NCBI RefSeq assembly: GCF_002019705.1
Contig: NZ_KV917377.1
Span: forward strand, 866,565 to 930,564
DNA from: Shouchella patagoniensis
GTDB lineage: Bacteria > Bacillota > Bacilli > Bacillales > Bacillaceae_D
Length of the DNA stretch: 64,000 bases
Direction of reading: 5' to 3'
The position numbers and the translations under genes were made by a program. Below the pieces are notes generated by a model. The model saw nothing but the letters and a program-made list of their open reading frames with translations, searched no databases and was not told the origin of the DNA. Within the stretch, counting starts at the first letter, position 1; each line of letters starts with the position of its first letter. Shown one piece after another: positions 26,485 to 37,492 of this stretch.

Positions 26485-27236
26485 AACGACTCACTTATCT
26501 CCTCGTTAAAACGGACAAGAGCGATTGTAATATTATCTTCCCCACCCCGGTCATTTGCTTGGGCAATTAATGATTCTGCAACTTCGGACAGTTTGACCCC
26601 ACGTTCAATCTCAGCTTGGACTTCACTTGCTTTTAGCTTATTAGATAGGCCATCAGAACATATAATTAGTACATTTATTAAATCTGATTGTAAAATGAAC
26701 ACGTCAATGCTTACATCAGGATCTGTCCCAAGTGCCCGTAGTACAACATTTTTCCGAGGATGGTGTTCTGCCTCCTCCTCAGTAATTTGACCACTACGCA
26801 CAAGTTCTGCAACGAGAGAATGATCTTCCGTTTGTTGGCTAATTTTTATACCATTATACACATACGCTCGACTATCTCCTACATGAGCAATTGCCGTATA
26901 CTCTTCCGTACAGACTGCAGCAATGGCTGTTGTTCCCATTCCTTCACACTCTGGATGCTGCTGTGCATAGGTTATAATCGCCTCATTAGCTCTTTTAAAC
27001 GAATCAAGCAAGAATGTTTCTGCATCAATGGCTTTAAGGGGGGGTGACATTTTGTTCCACTCTGATTCTAATACTTCCGTCGCGATTTTACTTGCAATAT
27101 CGCCAGCAGAATGCCCCCCCATTCCATCTGCGACAACAACCAATGTACCAACTGGGGATACAAATATGCCGCCGTTGTCTTCATTATGGGAGCGGACTTT
27201 CCCGACATCAGTTAAAAACGCTGTGCTATCAATCAA
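26481..27236 (-). CDS. prpC: PP2C-type protein phosphatase PrpC
   Basis: Removes phosphate from PrkC and its targets, using two metal ions. About 251 residues with PP2C motifs: DVGKVRSHNEDN at the start (metal-binding Asp), ADGMGGHSAG near 36-45, HVGDSRAY near 115 and GGEDNITI at the end. Start choice is uncertain: the frame also opens at a GTG (27245), but GAGGTGA is better placed for the TTG at 27236. It overlaps prkC by four bases, a conserved kinase-phosphatase pair. Confidence 0.97.
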   Translation of the reverse strand: MIDSTAFLTDVGKVRSHNEDNGGIFVSPVGTLVVVADGMGGHSAGDIASKIATEVLESEWNKMSPPLKAIDAETFLLDSFKRANEAIITYAQQHPECEGMGTTAIAAVCTEEYTAIAHVGDSRAYVYNGIKISQQTEDHSLVAELVRSGQITEEEAEHHPRKNVVLRALGTDPDVSIDVFILQSDLINVLIICSDGLSNKLKASEVQAEIERGVKLSEVAESLIAQANDRGGEDNITIALVRFNEEISESL

Positions 27237-27291
27237 AAAACTCACCTCATTTTAGCAGCATATGCTTGCTTAGTTGTAACACCACTGCACC

Positions 27292-27297
27292 ATTATA
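27292..27297 (-). promoter_or_regulatory. possible -10 box for prpC-prkC
   Basis: A perfect TATAAT on the minus strand in the rsmB-prpC gap, about 56 bases before prpC. No -35 match, so the call is weak. Confidence 0.3.
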
Positions 27298-27327
27298 CAA
27301 CGACGTTTATTAACATTTGAGATTTCG

Positions 27328-28674
27328 TTACACTCGTTTCAACGCTACCATAAAAAATCCATCTGTTCCAAAGTCTTGAGGTAACATGGTCAAGCCAAAA
27401 TTATTGAAACGCCCCTCTTTTTGAATCTTATCAGGAAGCACTTGAAAAGCTGACTCGTCCACTTTAAATGATGGGTGGTTAAGCAAGAACTGTTCCACTA
27501 CCTGTTCATTTTCTTCTTTTTCAACAGTACACGTGCTATATACAAGCGTTCCTTCTTTCTTAACAAACCGACTAGCGTTAGCAAGAATAGCTGCTTGCAC
27601 GTTTGAAATGGCATTAACGTCTTTCTCTGTTTTTGCCCATCGGATATCTGGTTTTCTTCTAATTACACCAAATCCTGTACATGGCGCATCCACAAGTACA
27701 CGATCGAAAGTACGTTCCGTTAATTCATTTAAGTTGCGTGCATCCTCAACATCTGTATGAATCTGACTTAACTGTAAACGTTCTGCTTGTTCGGCTATTA
27801 ATTTCACCTTATGTTTATGCAAATCAAGTGATCGTACAGTTCCTGTATTGTCCATCGATTCTGCAATATGCGTGCTTTTTCCTCCTGGAGCAGCACAAGT
27901 ATCAAGCACACACATGTCTTTGCTTGCATGTACCAACAATCCAACCATCATCGACGCTTCATCTTGAGCTGTGAATAATCCTTGTTTGAAAGCATTTGTT
28001 GAAAACGCATTTCCTTTTTTTACAACCAACGCCAATTCTTTAAGCAATAAGCTTTCTTCTGCTTTTACCCCTTCTTTATCAAGTGCTTGTATTACTTCTT
28101 GCGACGTTGCTAGTGTATGATTCACTCTAAGCGTTACTTCAGGATGTTCATTGTTTGCTTGAGCCATCGCAACCGCTGCTTCTTCCCCATATTGCTTGAC
28201 CCAGCGATCTAACAGCCATTCAGGGTGACTCGTTGTAATTGAATGACGAGTTAGTGGCTCTTGTATGTCATGTAAATCGGGCAGCCCTTCACGTTGAATT
28301 GAGCGAAGTACTCCATTTACCATTCCACTAATTCCTTTATGACCACGCGTTTTAGCAATTGTAACAGCTTCGTGTACAATTGCACGATCAGGTATTCGGT
28401 CTAAATAAACCATTTGGTAAACAGACAACCGAAGCAACACATCCACCCATAAATCTCTTTTTTTACTTTTAACGAGAAACGGGGAGAGATAGTAGTCTAA
28501 AGTCAATCGATGAGCGATCGTTCCGTATACTAACTCCGTTAAAAGTCCTCCATCTCGTTTATCTAACCCTGCTTTATTTAATGTTGTATTTAACAACAAG
28601 TGACTAAACGCTTGATTTTTTTCTACTTTTATTAAAGCATCTAGTGCTACTTCACGCACACTTGGCTTATTCAT
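27328..28674 (-). CDS. rsmB: 16S rRNA (cytosine-C5)-methyltransferase RsmB
   Basis: Makes m5C967 in 16S rRNA. 448 residues: N-terminal NusB-like RNA-binding domain (1-135), then a Rossmann methyltransferase with SAM-binding [15 protein letters not shown] near 255, the DAPCTG motif and the catalytic cysteine in YSTCT near 380. The ATG at 28674 follows GGAG and overlaps the end of fmt by eight bases. In B. subtilis rlmN follows, but here prpC comes next after fewer than 100 bases. Confidence 0.97.
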   Translation of the reverse strand: MNKPSVREVALDALIKVEKNQAFSHLLLNTTLNKAGLDKRDGGLLTELVYGTIAHRLTLDYYLSPFLVKSKKRDLWVDVLLRLSVYQMVYLDRIPDRAIVHEAVTIAKTRGHKGISGMVNGVLRSIQREGLPDLHDIQEPLTRHSITTSHPEWLLDRWVKQYGEEAAVAMAQANNEHPEVTLRVNHTLATSQEVIQALDKEGVKAEESLLLKELALVVKKGNAFSTNAFKQGLFTAQDEASMMVGLLVHASKDMCVLDTCAAPGGKSTHIAESMDNTGTVRSLDLHKHKVKLIAEQAERLQLSQIHTDVEDARNLNELTERTFDRVLVDAPCTGFGVIRRKPDIRWAKTEKDVNAISNVQAAILANASRFVKKEGTLVYSTCTVEKEENEQVVEQFLLNHPSFKVDESAFQVLPDKIQKEGRFNNFGLTMLPQDFGTDGFFMVALKRV

Positions 28675-29596
28675 GTAAATCTCCAATCTTCATACCTTCT
28701 GGGAAACTTTGTACAAGGTGAGTTGCCGCCATAGCCGTTTTCCCTGCTGGTTGAATAACATCCAGACAGAGAACAGTTCCTTGTCCACATGCCACAAAAA
28801 TTCCATTTTTATTTGCAGAAATGATTTCACCAGGTGATTTTTTAGTACTCTCTGTCGATAAACTTGTTTCCCAAATTTTTATCCGCTTGTTGTTTGCGAC
28901 TGTATAGGCACCTGGCCACGGACGCATGCCTCGAACTTGATTGTGTAACGCTAGTGCAGGCTTGCTCCAATCAAGCACTTCTTGTTCCCTTTTTATATTA
29001 GGTGCAAAAGTAGCATGGTCATGGTCTTGAGGTACAGCTTTGGCTGTCCCTGCTTCGATATCCGCGATTGTTTCCGTTACTAACGTTGCACCAACAATGC
29101 TCAACTTATCATGCATCGTCTGTACATCATCTTCTGGTGTAATCTCTATTGAACGTTGGCTTAACATATCACCTGCATCCAATTTTTCTGCCATATACAT
29201 AATGGAAATACCCGTTTTTGTTTCCCCATCAATAATGGCTTGATGAATTGGTGCTCCCCCACGGTATTTTGGCAAAAGTGAAGCATGAACATTGATGCAA
29301 CCATATTTAGGGGCATCAAGTACTTCATTCGGAACAATTTGTCCATACGCGGCTGTTACGATTAAATCAGGTTTATAAGCAAGAATTTCAGCAAAATCAT
29401 GTCGGATCTTTTCTGGTTGAATTACAGGTATCCCTTGATTAATCGCTTCCTGTTTAACAGGACTTGGTGATAATATGCGTTTCCTTCCGACCGGACGGTC
29501 AGGCTGAGTGACAACCGCTAGTACTGTATGAACCTGTATAAGTTGCTTTAGGATCGGTACGGCAAATGCCGGGGTTCCCATAAATATGATATTCAC
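28667..29596 (-). CDS. fmt: methionyl-tRNA formyltransferase
   Basis: Formylates initiator Met-tRNA. 309 residues: N-terminal formyltransferase Rossmann domain with [10 protein letters not shown] (5-14), catalytic Asn, His and Asp in the [17 protein letters not shown] stretch near 103-119, and the C-terminal OB fold. The start is a GTG after AGGAG. It lies 17 bases after priA; the def gene, normally between them, is absent here. Confidence 0.98.
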   Translation of the reverse strand: MNIIFMGTPAFAVPILKQLIQVHTVLAVVTQPDRPVGRKRILSPSPVKQEAINQGIPVIQPEKIRHDFAEILAYKPDLIVTAAYGQIVPNEVLDAPKYGCINVHASLLPKYRGGAPIHQAIIDGETKTGISIMYMAEKLDAGDMLSQRSIEITPEDDVQTMHDKLSIVGATLVTETIADIEAGTAKAVPQDHDHATFAPNIKREQEVLDWSKPALALHNQVRGMRPWPGAYTVANNKRIKIWETSLSTESTKKSPGEIISANKNGIFVACGQGTVLCLDVIQPAGKTAMAATHLVQSFPEGMKIGDLHE

Positions 29597-29613
29597 AATT
29601 CCACTCCTAACCT

Positions 29614-32010
29614 TTACATAAAAAAGTACGGATGAAGATCCATACTGATTGCTAATTTTTTATTTGTTGAATCACGTAAATAGTGATGCATCACCGTTTC
29701 AAGCGTTTGATGCAACTTTGGTTCATGCCTGTATTTTATCACGCATTGATATCGATATCTATCCTTGATCCTTGCAATAGGAGAGACAACAGGACCCAAG
29801 ACGATCGTTTCTTCCGAAAACGATTCTTTTAGGAAACGAACAATTTTTTGAGAAGCTGAAATAACAGACGCTAGTTCAGTATCGGAGAACGTTACAAGCG
29901 CCATATAGTAATAAGGGGGATAGCCTCCATACTTTCTTACCTGCATTTCCTTTGCAATAAATTGTTCATAATCATGATGTTTCACAAGCTCGATACTATA
30001 ATGTTCTGGAGTGTAGGACTGCACAATCACTTCCCCAAGTAAAACATCCCGTCCTGCTCGACCAGCTACTTGTTCTAGCACTTGAAACGTTCGTTCCGCA
30101 CTTCGAAAATCAGGAATATGCAACATCGAGTCTGCTGCTAGTACCCCAACTAATGTAATTCTAGGAAAATCGAGTCCTTTTGCAATCATTTGTGTTCCCA
30201 GCAAAATATCTGCTTTACCCTCACCAAATGCCTCAAGCAACTGTTTATGTGCGCCTTTTTTACGAGTTGTGTCTACATCCATCCGAATGACTCTTGCTTC
30301 CGGGAACAACTTTGCAATTTCTTCTTCTACTTTTTGTGTCCCAGAGCCAAAAAAACGTATGTGATCACTGCCACATTCGCTGCATTCCGAGGGCATCGGT
30401 TGCTCGTCACCACAATAATGACATTTTAACGAATGTCCGTTACGGTGGTACGTATAAGAGATGTCACAATGGCTACAACTTGCTACATACCCACAATCAC
30501 GGCACATCACAAACGTCGAGTAACCACGTCTGTTTAAAAACAAGACGCTTTGCTCTTTCTTTTCTAATCGATCTCGAAGCGCGTGGATGAGTTCTTCTGA
30601 AAACATCGAACGATTTCCGTTTCTAAGCTCTTGTCTCATATCAACAACACGTACATCCGGCATCGGTCTACCGTTGATTCTCTCTGTGAGCGCCAACATT
30701 TTATAGACACCTTTTTTTGCTCGTGCGTAGGATTCGACAGAAGGCGTCGCACTCCCTAATACAACCGGGGCTCCGTGCCGTTCACCACGGTATATCGCAA
30801 CATCTCTCGCATGATAACGAGGGGTCTCTTCTTGTTTATAGGTCGTTTCATGCTCTTCATCAATAATGATAATGCCAATATTTGAGAATGGAGCAAATAC
30901 AGCTGATCTTGCTCCTACTACAACTTTCACTTCTTGACGATGAATCTTCCTCCATTCATCGTACTTTTCTCCATTTGATAAACCAGAGTGCATAATAGCA
31001 ACTAAATCACCGAAACGCGCCTTAAAACGAGTAACCATTTGTGGCGTCAATGCGATTTCGGGGACGAGCATAATTGCTTCTTGTCCTTTTTTGAGAACCG
31101 AATCAATCGCCTGTAAATAAATTTCCGTTTTTCCGCTTCCAGTAACGCCATGAAGCAGCATCGTTTCATGGACGTCTTCATTAATCACTTTTTTTAAAGA
31201 GGCCATTACTCGAGTTTGTTCCTCTGTGAGCACTAATGGGTTGCTTCTTTCAATAACCTCTGATTGTAGGGGATCACGGTATACTTCTACATCTGTTTCT
31301 ACCACAAGCTTTTTCTCAATTAAAGACTTCAACGTTGCTCGAGTTACACCGGCTTCATCAAGGGCTTGTTTTACAGGAACGGCTGCACTTTTATTTTTTA
31401 AAACAGCATATAATTCATGTTGTTTTTTTGCTCGGTCAGGGATTGCTGTGGCATCCCAACCTGGAACGAGTGCTACATGTTTCACTGTTTTTTTTCGAGT
31501 ATTTTCTTTTCGTTCATACGTAATTGTTAGTTGTTTCGCATCAATGGCACTCTTAATTAATGGAAAATCTTGTTTTAGCTTATCACGTGCCTCTTCCCAA
31601 CTAACCGCTTTATCTCCCGCAAAAAGCGTCTGTAGAGGTAGTGGAAGATTAAATGAATCAACTTCTAAAACAAGTATTTTATTTACCTTTGTTTTTAACG
31701 CAGCGGGCAGCATTGCTTGAAAAGCTCTCACTTGGTAGCAAATGGTCGTTTGTGACAACCAAATGCCAAGCTCAAGCAACTCTTCACTCAAAACAGGCAC
31801 GGGATCAAGCACTTCACTGATCGGCTTCACTTTTGAGAGCTCTGTTTGATTGACTAATGCAATAATAAATCCTTGCACGCGTCTTGGACCAAACGGGACA
31901 ATGACGCGTACACCTGGTTTCGCAAAAGCTTGCCATTTCTTAGGCACTTCATAATCAAACATACGGTCTGTTTGTGCAGCTGGAACATCAACAATTACGC
32001 GTGCTATCAC
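29614..32010 (-). CDS. priA: primosomal protein N' (PriA helicase)
   Basis: Reloads the replication machinery at collapsed forks. 798 residues: N-terminal 3'-DNA-binding domain (1-105), winged helix, SF2 motor with [10 protein letters not shown] near 285 and DEEHE near 387, and a zinc-binding insert with eight cysteines ([13 protein letters not shown], then CHYCG and CSECG, about 510-560). The GTG start is next to the coaBC stop. It precedes fmt directly. Confidence 0.98.
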   Translation of the reverse strand: MIARVIVDVPAAQTDRMFDYEVPKKWQAFAKPGVRVIVPFGPRRVQGFIIALVNQTELSKVKPISEVLDPVPVLSEELLELGIWLSQTTICYQVRAFQAMLPAALKTKVNKILVLEVDSFNLPLPLQTLFAGDKAVSWEEARDKLKQDFPLIKSAIDAKQLTITYERKENTRKKTVKHVALVPGWDATAIPDRAKKQHELYAVLKNKSAAVPVKQALDEAGVTRATLKSLIEKKLVVETDVEVYRDPLQSEVIERSNPLVLTEEQTRVMASLKKVINEDVHETMLLHGVTGSGKTEIYLQAIDSVLKKGQEAIMLVPEIALTPQMVTRFKARFGDLVAIMHSGLSNGEKYDEWRKIHRQEVKVVVGARSAVFAPFSNIGIIIIDEEHETTYKQEETPRYHARDVAIYRGERHGAPVVLGSATPSVESYARAKKGVYKMLALTERINGRPMPDVRVVDMRQELRNGNRSMFSEELIHALRDRLEKKEQSVLFLNRRGYSTFVMCRDCGYVASCSHCDISYTYHRNGHSLKCHYCGDEQPMPSECSECGSDHIRFFGSGTQKVEEEIAKLFPEARVIRMDVDTTRKKGAHKQLLEAFGEGKADILLGTQMIAKGLDFPRITLVGVLAADSMLHIPDFRSAERTFQVLEQVAGRAGRDVLLGEVIVQSYTPEHYSIELVKHHDYEQFIAKEMQVRKYGGYPPYYYMALVTFSDTELASVISASQKIVRFLKESFSEETIVLGPVVSPIARIKDRYRYQCVIKYRHEPKLHQTLETVMHHYLRDSTNKKLAISMDLHPYFFM

Positions 32011-33215
32011 ATTAATTCCCTTCTTTTCATGTAATCTTCTAGCTCATCAAGAATCACACTAGCAGTCTCAGCTTTTGATTGCTCTGGGTAATCAATCGAA
32101 TGATTATCGTTTGTAAAAATCGAAACAATGTTTGTATCCACGTCAAAACCTGCTCCTTTTGCTGTTATATTGTTAGCAACAATTAAATCAAGGTTTTTAC
32201 GCTCAAGCTTGTCTTTCGCATACCTATCAAGATGCTCTGATTCGGCAGCAAAGCCAACAAGAATTTGTTTATCTTTTTTCTTTCCGATTTCAAACAAAGT
32301 ATCCTTCGTTTTAACCAAGGAAACACTCCATTCATTCCCCTGCTTTTTTCGCTTTTGACTTAACACTTTTTCTGGCTGGTAATCTGCTACAGCAGCCGAT
32401 TTCACAACAACATCCATATCGTTAAATCGATCCGTTACAGCACGGTACATCTCTTCAGCAGATTGAACATCCACTAATTCAACTCCTGCTGGTGCATTTA
32501 ATGCAGTTGGACCTGATACGAGAGTCACATATGCCCCTCTTTTCCGTGCTTCTTTCGCAATCGCATAACCCATCTTTCCAGAAGAATAATTTGAGAAATA
32601 GCGAACTGGATCGAGTGCTTCTCGTGTTGGACCAGCAGTTACTAGTATTTTTTTTCCGGCTAGCGTAGTTGGGTTTGCAAGAAGAGAATCAATTAGGTCC
32701 AACAAATCTTCAGGCTCAGCCATTCTGCCTTTGCCTATCCATCCGCAAGCAAGGTAACCCGCTCCAGGTTCAATCAATTTATAACCGTAAGAGCGTAATG
32801 TATTCATATTATTTTGTACTGCAGGGTGATCATACATATTGACATTCATAGCTGGAGCGAGTGCTACTGGAGCTTTTGCAGCAAGAGTTAGAGTTGTAAG
32901 CATATTGTCAGCAATTCCATGTGCAAGCTTAGCAATCGTATTCGCACTAGCCGGGGCGATTAAAATGAGATCGGCTTGATCCGCAATATCAATATGAGCT
33001 ATTTTTTCGGCATCTGGTTCCTCAAACGTATCCGTATATACGTAGTTTCTAGAAAGCGCTTGAAACGTAAGCGGCGTCACAAACTTTTGTGCAGATTCAG
33101 TCATCACAACAAAAACATTCGCCCCTGCCTGGGTAAGCTTACTGACAAGAGCAGCTGATTTAAATGCAGCAATTCCGCCACTAACACCTAGAACTATTGT
33201 CTTTTTTTTCAGCAC
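32007..33215 (-). CDS. coaBC: phosphopantothenoylcysteine decarboxylase/synthase CoaBC
   Basis: Bifunctional coenzyme A enzyme: the N-terminal CoaC half is a flavin decarboxylase, the C-terminal CoaB half joins cysteine to phosphopantothenate. 402 residues: VSGGIAAFK (10-18), the catalytic histidine in AHIDIAD (near 72-78), PAMNVNMY near 120, then CoaB from about 185 with TAGPTREALDPVR and SNYSSGKMG. GTG start after GAGGAGG. Its end overlaps priA. Confidence 0.98.
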   Translation of the reverse strand: MLKKKTIVLGVSGGIAAFKSAALVSKLTQAGANVFVVMTESAQKFVTPLTFQALSRNYVYTDTFEEPDAEKIAHIDIADQADLILIAPASANTIAKLAHGIADNMLTTLTLAAKAPVALAPAMNVNMYDHPAVQNNMNTLRSYGYKLIEPGAGYLACGWIGKGRMAEPEDLLDLIDSLLANPTTLAGKKILVTAGPTREALDPVRYFSNYSSGKMGYAIAKEARKRGAYVTLVSGPTALNAPAGVELVDVQSAEEMYRAVTDRFNDMDVVVKSAAVADYQPEKVLSQKRKKQGNEWSVSLVKTKDTLFEIGKKKDKQILVGFAAESEHLDRYAKDKLERKNLDLIVANNITAKGAGFDVDTNIVSIFTNDNHSIDYPEQSKAETASVILDELEDYMKRRELM

Positions 33216-33245
33216 AACTAGTATCCTCCTCTATCGTTAAATCGC

Positions 33246-33317
33246 AAAAAAGCTGTCTTGCCCATTAAGCGTCTGGATGAAAGCAAACGCTTTTTGTGTG
33301 TGCGAAGACAGCTTTTT
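33246..33317 (-). terminator. nested double-hairpin terminator after rpoZ
   Basis: Outer arms AAAAAGCTGTCTT (33305-33317) and AAGACAGCTTTTT (33246-33258) on the minus strand enclose about 46 bases that contain an inner inverted repeat AAGCGT/ACGCTT. The second outer arm ends in TTTTTT. This ends the remA-gmk-rpoZ group before coaBC; the long loop with an internal hairpin is unusual. Confidence 0.7.
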
Positions 33318-33320
33318 CAT

Positions 33321-33550
33321 TTATTTGCTTTTCTCTTGTAAATCTTCATCCTTTGGCACACGGTGCGTAAGCTTGTCGCCTACTATTTCTTCAAGCGCCA
33401 ATCCTACAAACTTATATGATTTCGGATTAACAACAAGGGGTGTTCGCCCTGGAACTTCTTTCATTTCTCTCGCACGTCTTGACGATACGGTAACCAATGA
33501 GTATTTCGAATCTAATTTTTCCAATAAACTATCAATAGAAGGATATAGCA

Positions 33551-33551
<1 letters not shown>
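33321..33551 (-). CDS. rpoZ: RNA polymerase omega subunit
   Basis: Small subunit that stabilises the beta' subunit of RNA polymerase. 76 residues with the family start [27 protein letters not shown] near 24-30, and [12 protein letters not shown] near 50. The ATG shares its first base with the stop of gmk, so the two are coupled. Confidence 0.97.
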
Positions 33552-34454
<903 letters not shown>

Positions 34455-34495
34455 ATTCAATCCCCCATTATGGTAACCGTTTCCTACTATCATCC

Positions 34496-34501
34496 ATTAT
34501 A
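34496..34501 (-). promoter_or_regulatory. possible -10 box for remA-gmk-rpoZ
   Basis: A perfect TATAAT on the minus strand about 42 bases before the remA start, behind the ATPase terminator. The -35 region is poor. Confidence 0.45.
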
Positions 34502-34590
34502 CCAAATCTTTCACCTGTTATACGATAAATCTTATCTGTTACATACAGAATATAGCTCAGTCTTATACTTTACCTTATTTCTTTTACTTC

Positions 34591-34633
34591 GTAAAGAACG
34601 AGAGCCCTTTACCATATGGCAGAGGGCTCTCGT
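34591..34633 (-). terminator. terminator after the P-type ATPase gene
   Basis: Perfect 11-bp arms ACGAGAGCCCT/AGGGCTCTCGT immediately after the stop codon, followed by TCTTT on the minus strand (the plus strand has the better T-run). Confidence 0.8.
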
Positions 34634-34636
34634 TTT

Positions 34637-37351
34637 TTAAACGTTTTGCTCATTCACTTCGGGCTTCTTAAACAATTGAAACCCACCAAGTACAACAGTC
34701 GGAATCGCTGCCATACCAAGTACAAGTAGCCATTCGTGGACACCTAGTGGTACGGTGTGGAAAACAGGCTGCAGGTTTGGCATATAAATAACTGCTACCA
34801 TTAGCAAGATGGAAATAATAACAGCTCCAACCAAATATTTATTTTCAAATAAATTTCGATGATAGATCGAATATTCACTTCTGCAATCAAAAACATGAAT
34901 AAGTTGCGCCATTACAAGAGTTAGAAATGCAACGGTTTGAGCTAGCACTAGTTGTTCCGGGTTGTTTTGGTAAGTGAGTGCAAATGCAGCAATTGTTACG
35001 ATACCAATCATAAAGCCCCTACTTACAATCTTCCATGCTAACCCTCTAGCAAAAACGCCCTCATCCGGTTTCCTCGGTTTCCTCTTCATTACATCTCCTT
35101 CGGCTTGATCCATGCCTAAGGCAACAGCAGGTAACCCATCAGTTACTAAGTTGATCCATAGGATTTGTATTGCAACAAGTGGCAATGGCATACCAAGCAA
35201 CATTGCAAACAACATAACTAGTATCTCCCCAACATTGGATGCCAACATGTAGCGAATAAACTTTCGTATGTTCTCGTATATATTTCGTCCTTCCTTAATT
35301 GCTTCTTTAATCGTTAAGAAATTATCATCAGCAAGTACAAGTGATGAGGCCTCTTTTGCCACATCTGTTCCTGTTATTCCCATCGCAATCCCAATATTAG
35401 CTGCTTTTATGGCCGGAGCGTCATTAACTCCATCACCCGTCATTGCTACAATATGCCCTTTTCGCTGCAAAGCCTGGACAATTTTTAACTTGTGTTCTGG
35501 TGATACACGGGCATATACATACACTTCTTCAACAACATCTTCTAATTCTTCAACAGTCAATCTCGATAAAGTATTTCCATCCATCACCTTACCGTCTGGA
35601 GGCAATATCTTTAAATCTTCTGCAATTGCTGCTGCAGTAATTTGATGGTCCCCTGTAATCATAACCGTTTTAATACCAGCTTCACGACATTCTTGTATCG
35701 CTGTTCTTGCCTCGTCTCTAGGAGGATCAATCATGCCTTGTATACCTACTAATATAAGATCTTTCTCTGCCTCACTTGCTTGATTACAAGATTCCTCTTC
35801 CTTTAACGGGCGATAAGCAATTGCCAACGTACGTAATGCCTTTTCTGCCATCGTTTCTACTACTTCATCTACCTTTTGATGCCATTTAGGTGAAAATGAT
35901 TCTGTTCTTCCATTAGTGATAAGGGACCGACATTTTGCTGCAACAATATCTGGGGCTCCTTTCGTTATTACATAGGATCTCCCTTGTCTATCTTTTACGA
36001 TAATTGACATCATTTTTCGAGTTGAGTCAAATGGAAATTCAACCATTCTTCTATAGTTTTCCTCTAGTGAACTTTTTAAGAAACCCGCTTTCATTGCAGC
36101 CATTACAAGAGCGCCTTCCGTTGGGTCTCCATCAAGAATAAAACGTTGCTTTTTTTTCTTCTTTGTCTCTTTTTCTATGAAATTTGCATTGCTGCAAAGC
36201 GCCCCATAACTTAATAGTCGACTTATACTTGGATGGTTTTCCACAGACAAAGGCATATTCTCTTTCGTAAAATCACCAGCTAAATCAAACCCTGATCCAC
36301 TTACATGAATAAATTCATTCCCTGACCAAAGTTGCTTAACAGTCATCTTATTTTGAGTTAGCGTCCCTGTTTTATCCGAACAAATAACTGAAGCACAACC
36401 AAGTGTTTCTACAGCAGGTAACTTACGCACAATTCCTTTTCGTTTTATCATTCGCTGAACACCAAGTGCTAAAGCCACCGTAACAATTGCTGGTAAACCT
36501 TCTGGAATAGCTGCTACAGCTAAAGATACACCAGAGATAAACATCGTACGCAAATCATGCCCTTGCAACAGTCCAATTACAACGACTAATGCAGTTAATA
36601 GAAGGGCGACGGTTATTAATGTCTTTCCTAACTGCTCTAGCCTACGTTGTAAAGGGGTAACCAAATTCTCAGTTCCTTGGAGCAAATGGGCAATTTTCCC
36701 CATCTCCGTTTTCATTCCAGTGCCAACTACCAGCCCCATACCACTTCCTTGAGTGACCATTGAACCCATAAACGCCATGTTTTCTTGATCACCAAGTGCG
36801 ACATCAAGCTTTTCTATCGCAAGCTCATGCTTATGAACTGGTACAGATTCTCCTGTTAAAGAGGATTCATCAATTCTCAATCCTGAGACGCTCATTAAGC
36901 GAATATCAGCACCAACCCGGTCTCCTGCTATCATTTTTACAACATCACCAGGTACAACTTCTGCTGAAGGGACACGTACCCATACTTCATTTCTTAACAC
37001 ATGCATTTGAGGTGCAGAAAGCTCTTTTAATGCATCCAAAGATTTTTCTGCTTTACGTTCCTGTACGTAACCTAGAATTCCGTTTAACAATACAATAAAC
37101 ATAATTGTAATCGCATCAAGCACTTCACCAATTAATCCTGAAACAAGTGTTGCAGCTAACAATACAAGTACCATAAAGTCTTTAAATTGGGCCAAAAACG
37201 TTGCAATCGCTGATGGCCTTGCTGCCTCTTTTAACTTATTGGGCCCATAAGAGCCTAGACGTTTCTTCACATTCTTGTCGTTTAACCCTTTAGCAAAATT
37301 TGAATTTGTCTTGTACTCTACTTCTTCTGGCTTCATGCTATACCATTTCAT
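34637..37351 (-). CDS. yloB: calcium-transporting P-type ATPase (YloB type)
   Basis: P2A ATPase that exports calcium at the cost of ATP; B. subtilis YloB is linked to spore calcium and heat resistance. 904 residues: N-terminal cation ATPase domain, TGES actuator motif (about 186), phosphorylation site SDKTGTLTQNK (about 334-344), GDPTEG, MTGDGVNDAPA hinge (about 590-600), and ten predicted membrane helices with PEGLPA (about 297). The ATG at 37351 follows GGGGTGG; frames extending upstream lack family similarity. Divergent from rqcH. Confidence 0.96.
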   Translation of the reverse strand: MKWYSMKPEEVEYKTNSNFAKGLNDKNVKKRLGSYGPNKLKEAARPSAIATFLAQFKDFMVLVLLAATLVSGLIGEVLDAITIMFIVLLNGILGYVQERKAEKSLDALKELSAPQMHVLRNEVWVRVPSAEVVPGDVVKMIAGDRVGADIRLMSVSGLRIDESSLTGESVPVHKHELAIEKLDVALGDQENMAFMGSMVTQGSGMGLVVGTGMKTEMGKIAHLLQGTENLVTPLQRRLEQLGKTLITVALLLTALVVVIGLLQGHDLRTMFISGVSLAVAAIPEGLPAIVTVALALGVQRMIKRKGIVRKLPAVETLGCASVICSDKTGTLTQNKMTVKQLWSGNEFIHVSGSGFDLAGDFTKENMPLSVENHPSISRLLSYGALCSNANFIEKETKKKKKQRFILDGDPTEGALVMAAMKAGFLKSSLEENYRRMVEFPFDSTRKMMSIIVKDRQGRSYVITKGAPDIVAAKCRSLITNGRTESFSPKWHQKVDEVVETMAEKALRTLAIAYRPLKEEESCNQASEAEKDLILVGIQGMIDPPRDEARTAIQECREAGIKTVMITGDHQITAAAIAEDLKILPPDGKVMDGNTLSRLTVEELEDVVEEVYVYARVSPEHKLKIVQALQRKGHIVAMTGDGVNDAPAIKAANIGIAMGITGTDVAKEASSLVLADDNFLTIKEAIKEGRNIYENIRKFIRYMLASNVGEILVMLFAMLLGMPLPLVAIQILWINLVTDGLPAVALGMDQAEGDVMKRKPRKPDEGVFARGLAWKIVSRGFMIGIVTIAAFALTYQNNPEQLVLAQTVAFLTLVMAQLIHVFDCRSEYSIYHRNLFENKYLVGAVIISILLMVAVIYMPNLQPVFHTVPLGVHEWLLVLGMAAIPTVVLGGFQLFKKPEVNEQNV

Positions 37352-37492
37352 CGCGCCACCCCGCATTTGCTTTTCACACTTTGTCCTCCTAAACTGTACA
37401 TGCTCCCTTATACAAGCCATCTTATTCAGCAACGTCCAAAAAAATGCTATACTCGTTAGGAAACGATTCGGTAATGGTAAAGAGGTGAGCGC

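Noticed and set aside
31226-31720. 164-codon plus-strand frame opposite priA
   Set aside because: Antisense of a well-conserved gene; composition (Ser, Phe, Thr) and lack of a ribosome site argue against coding.
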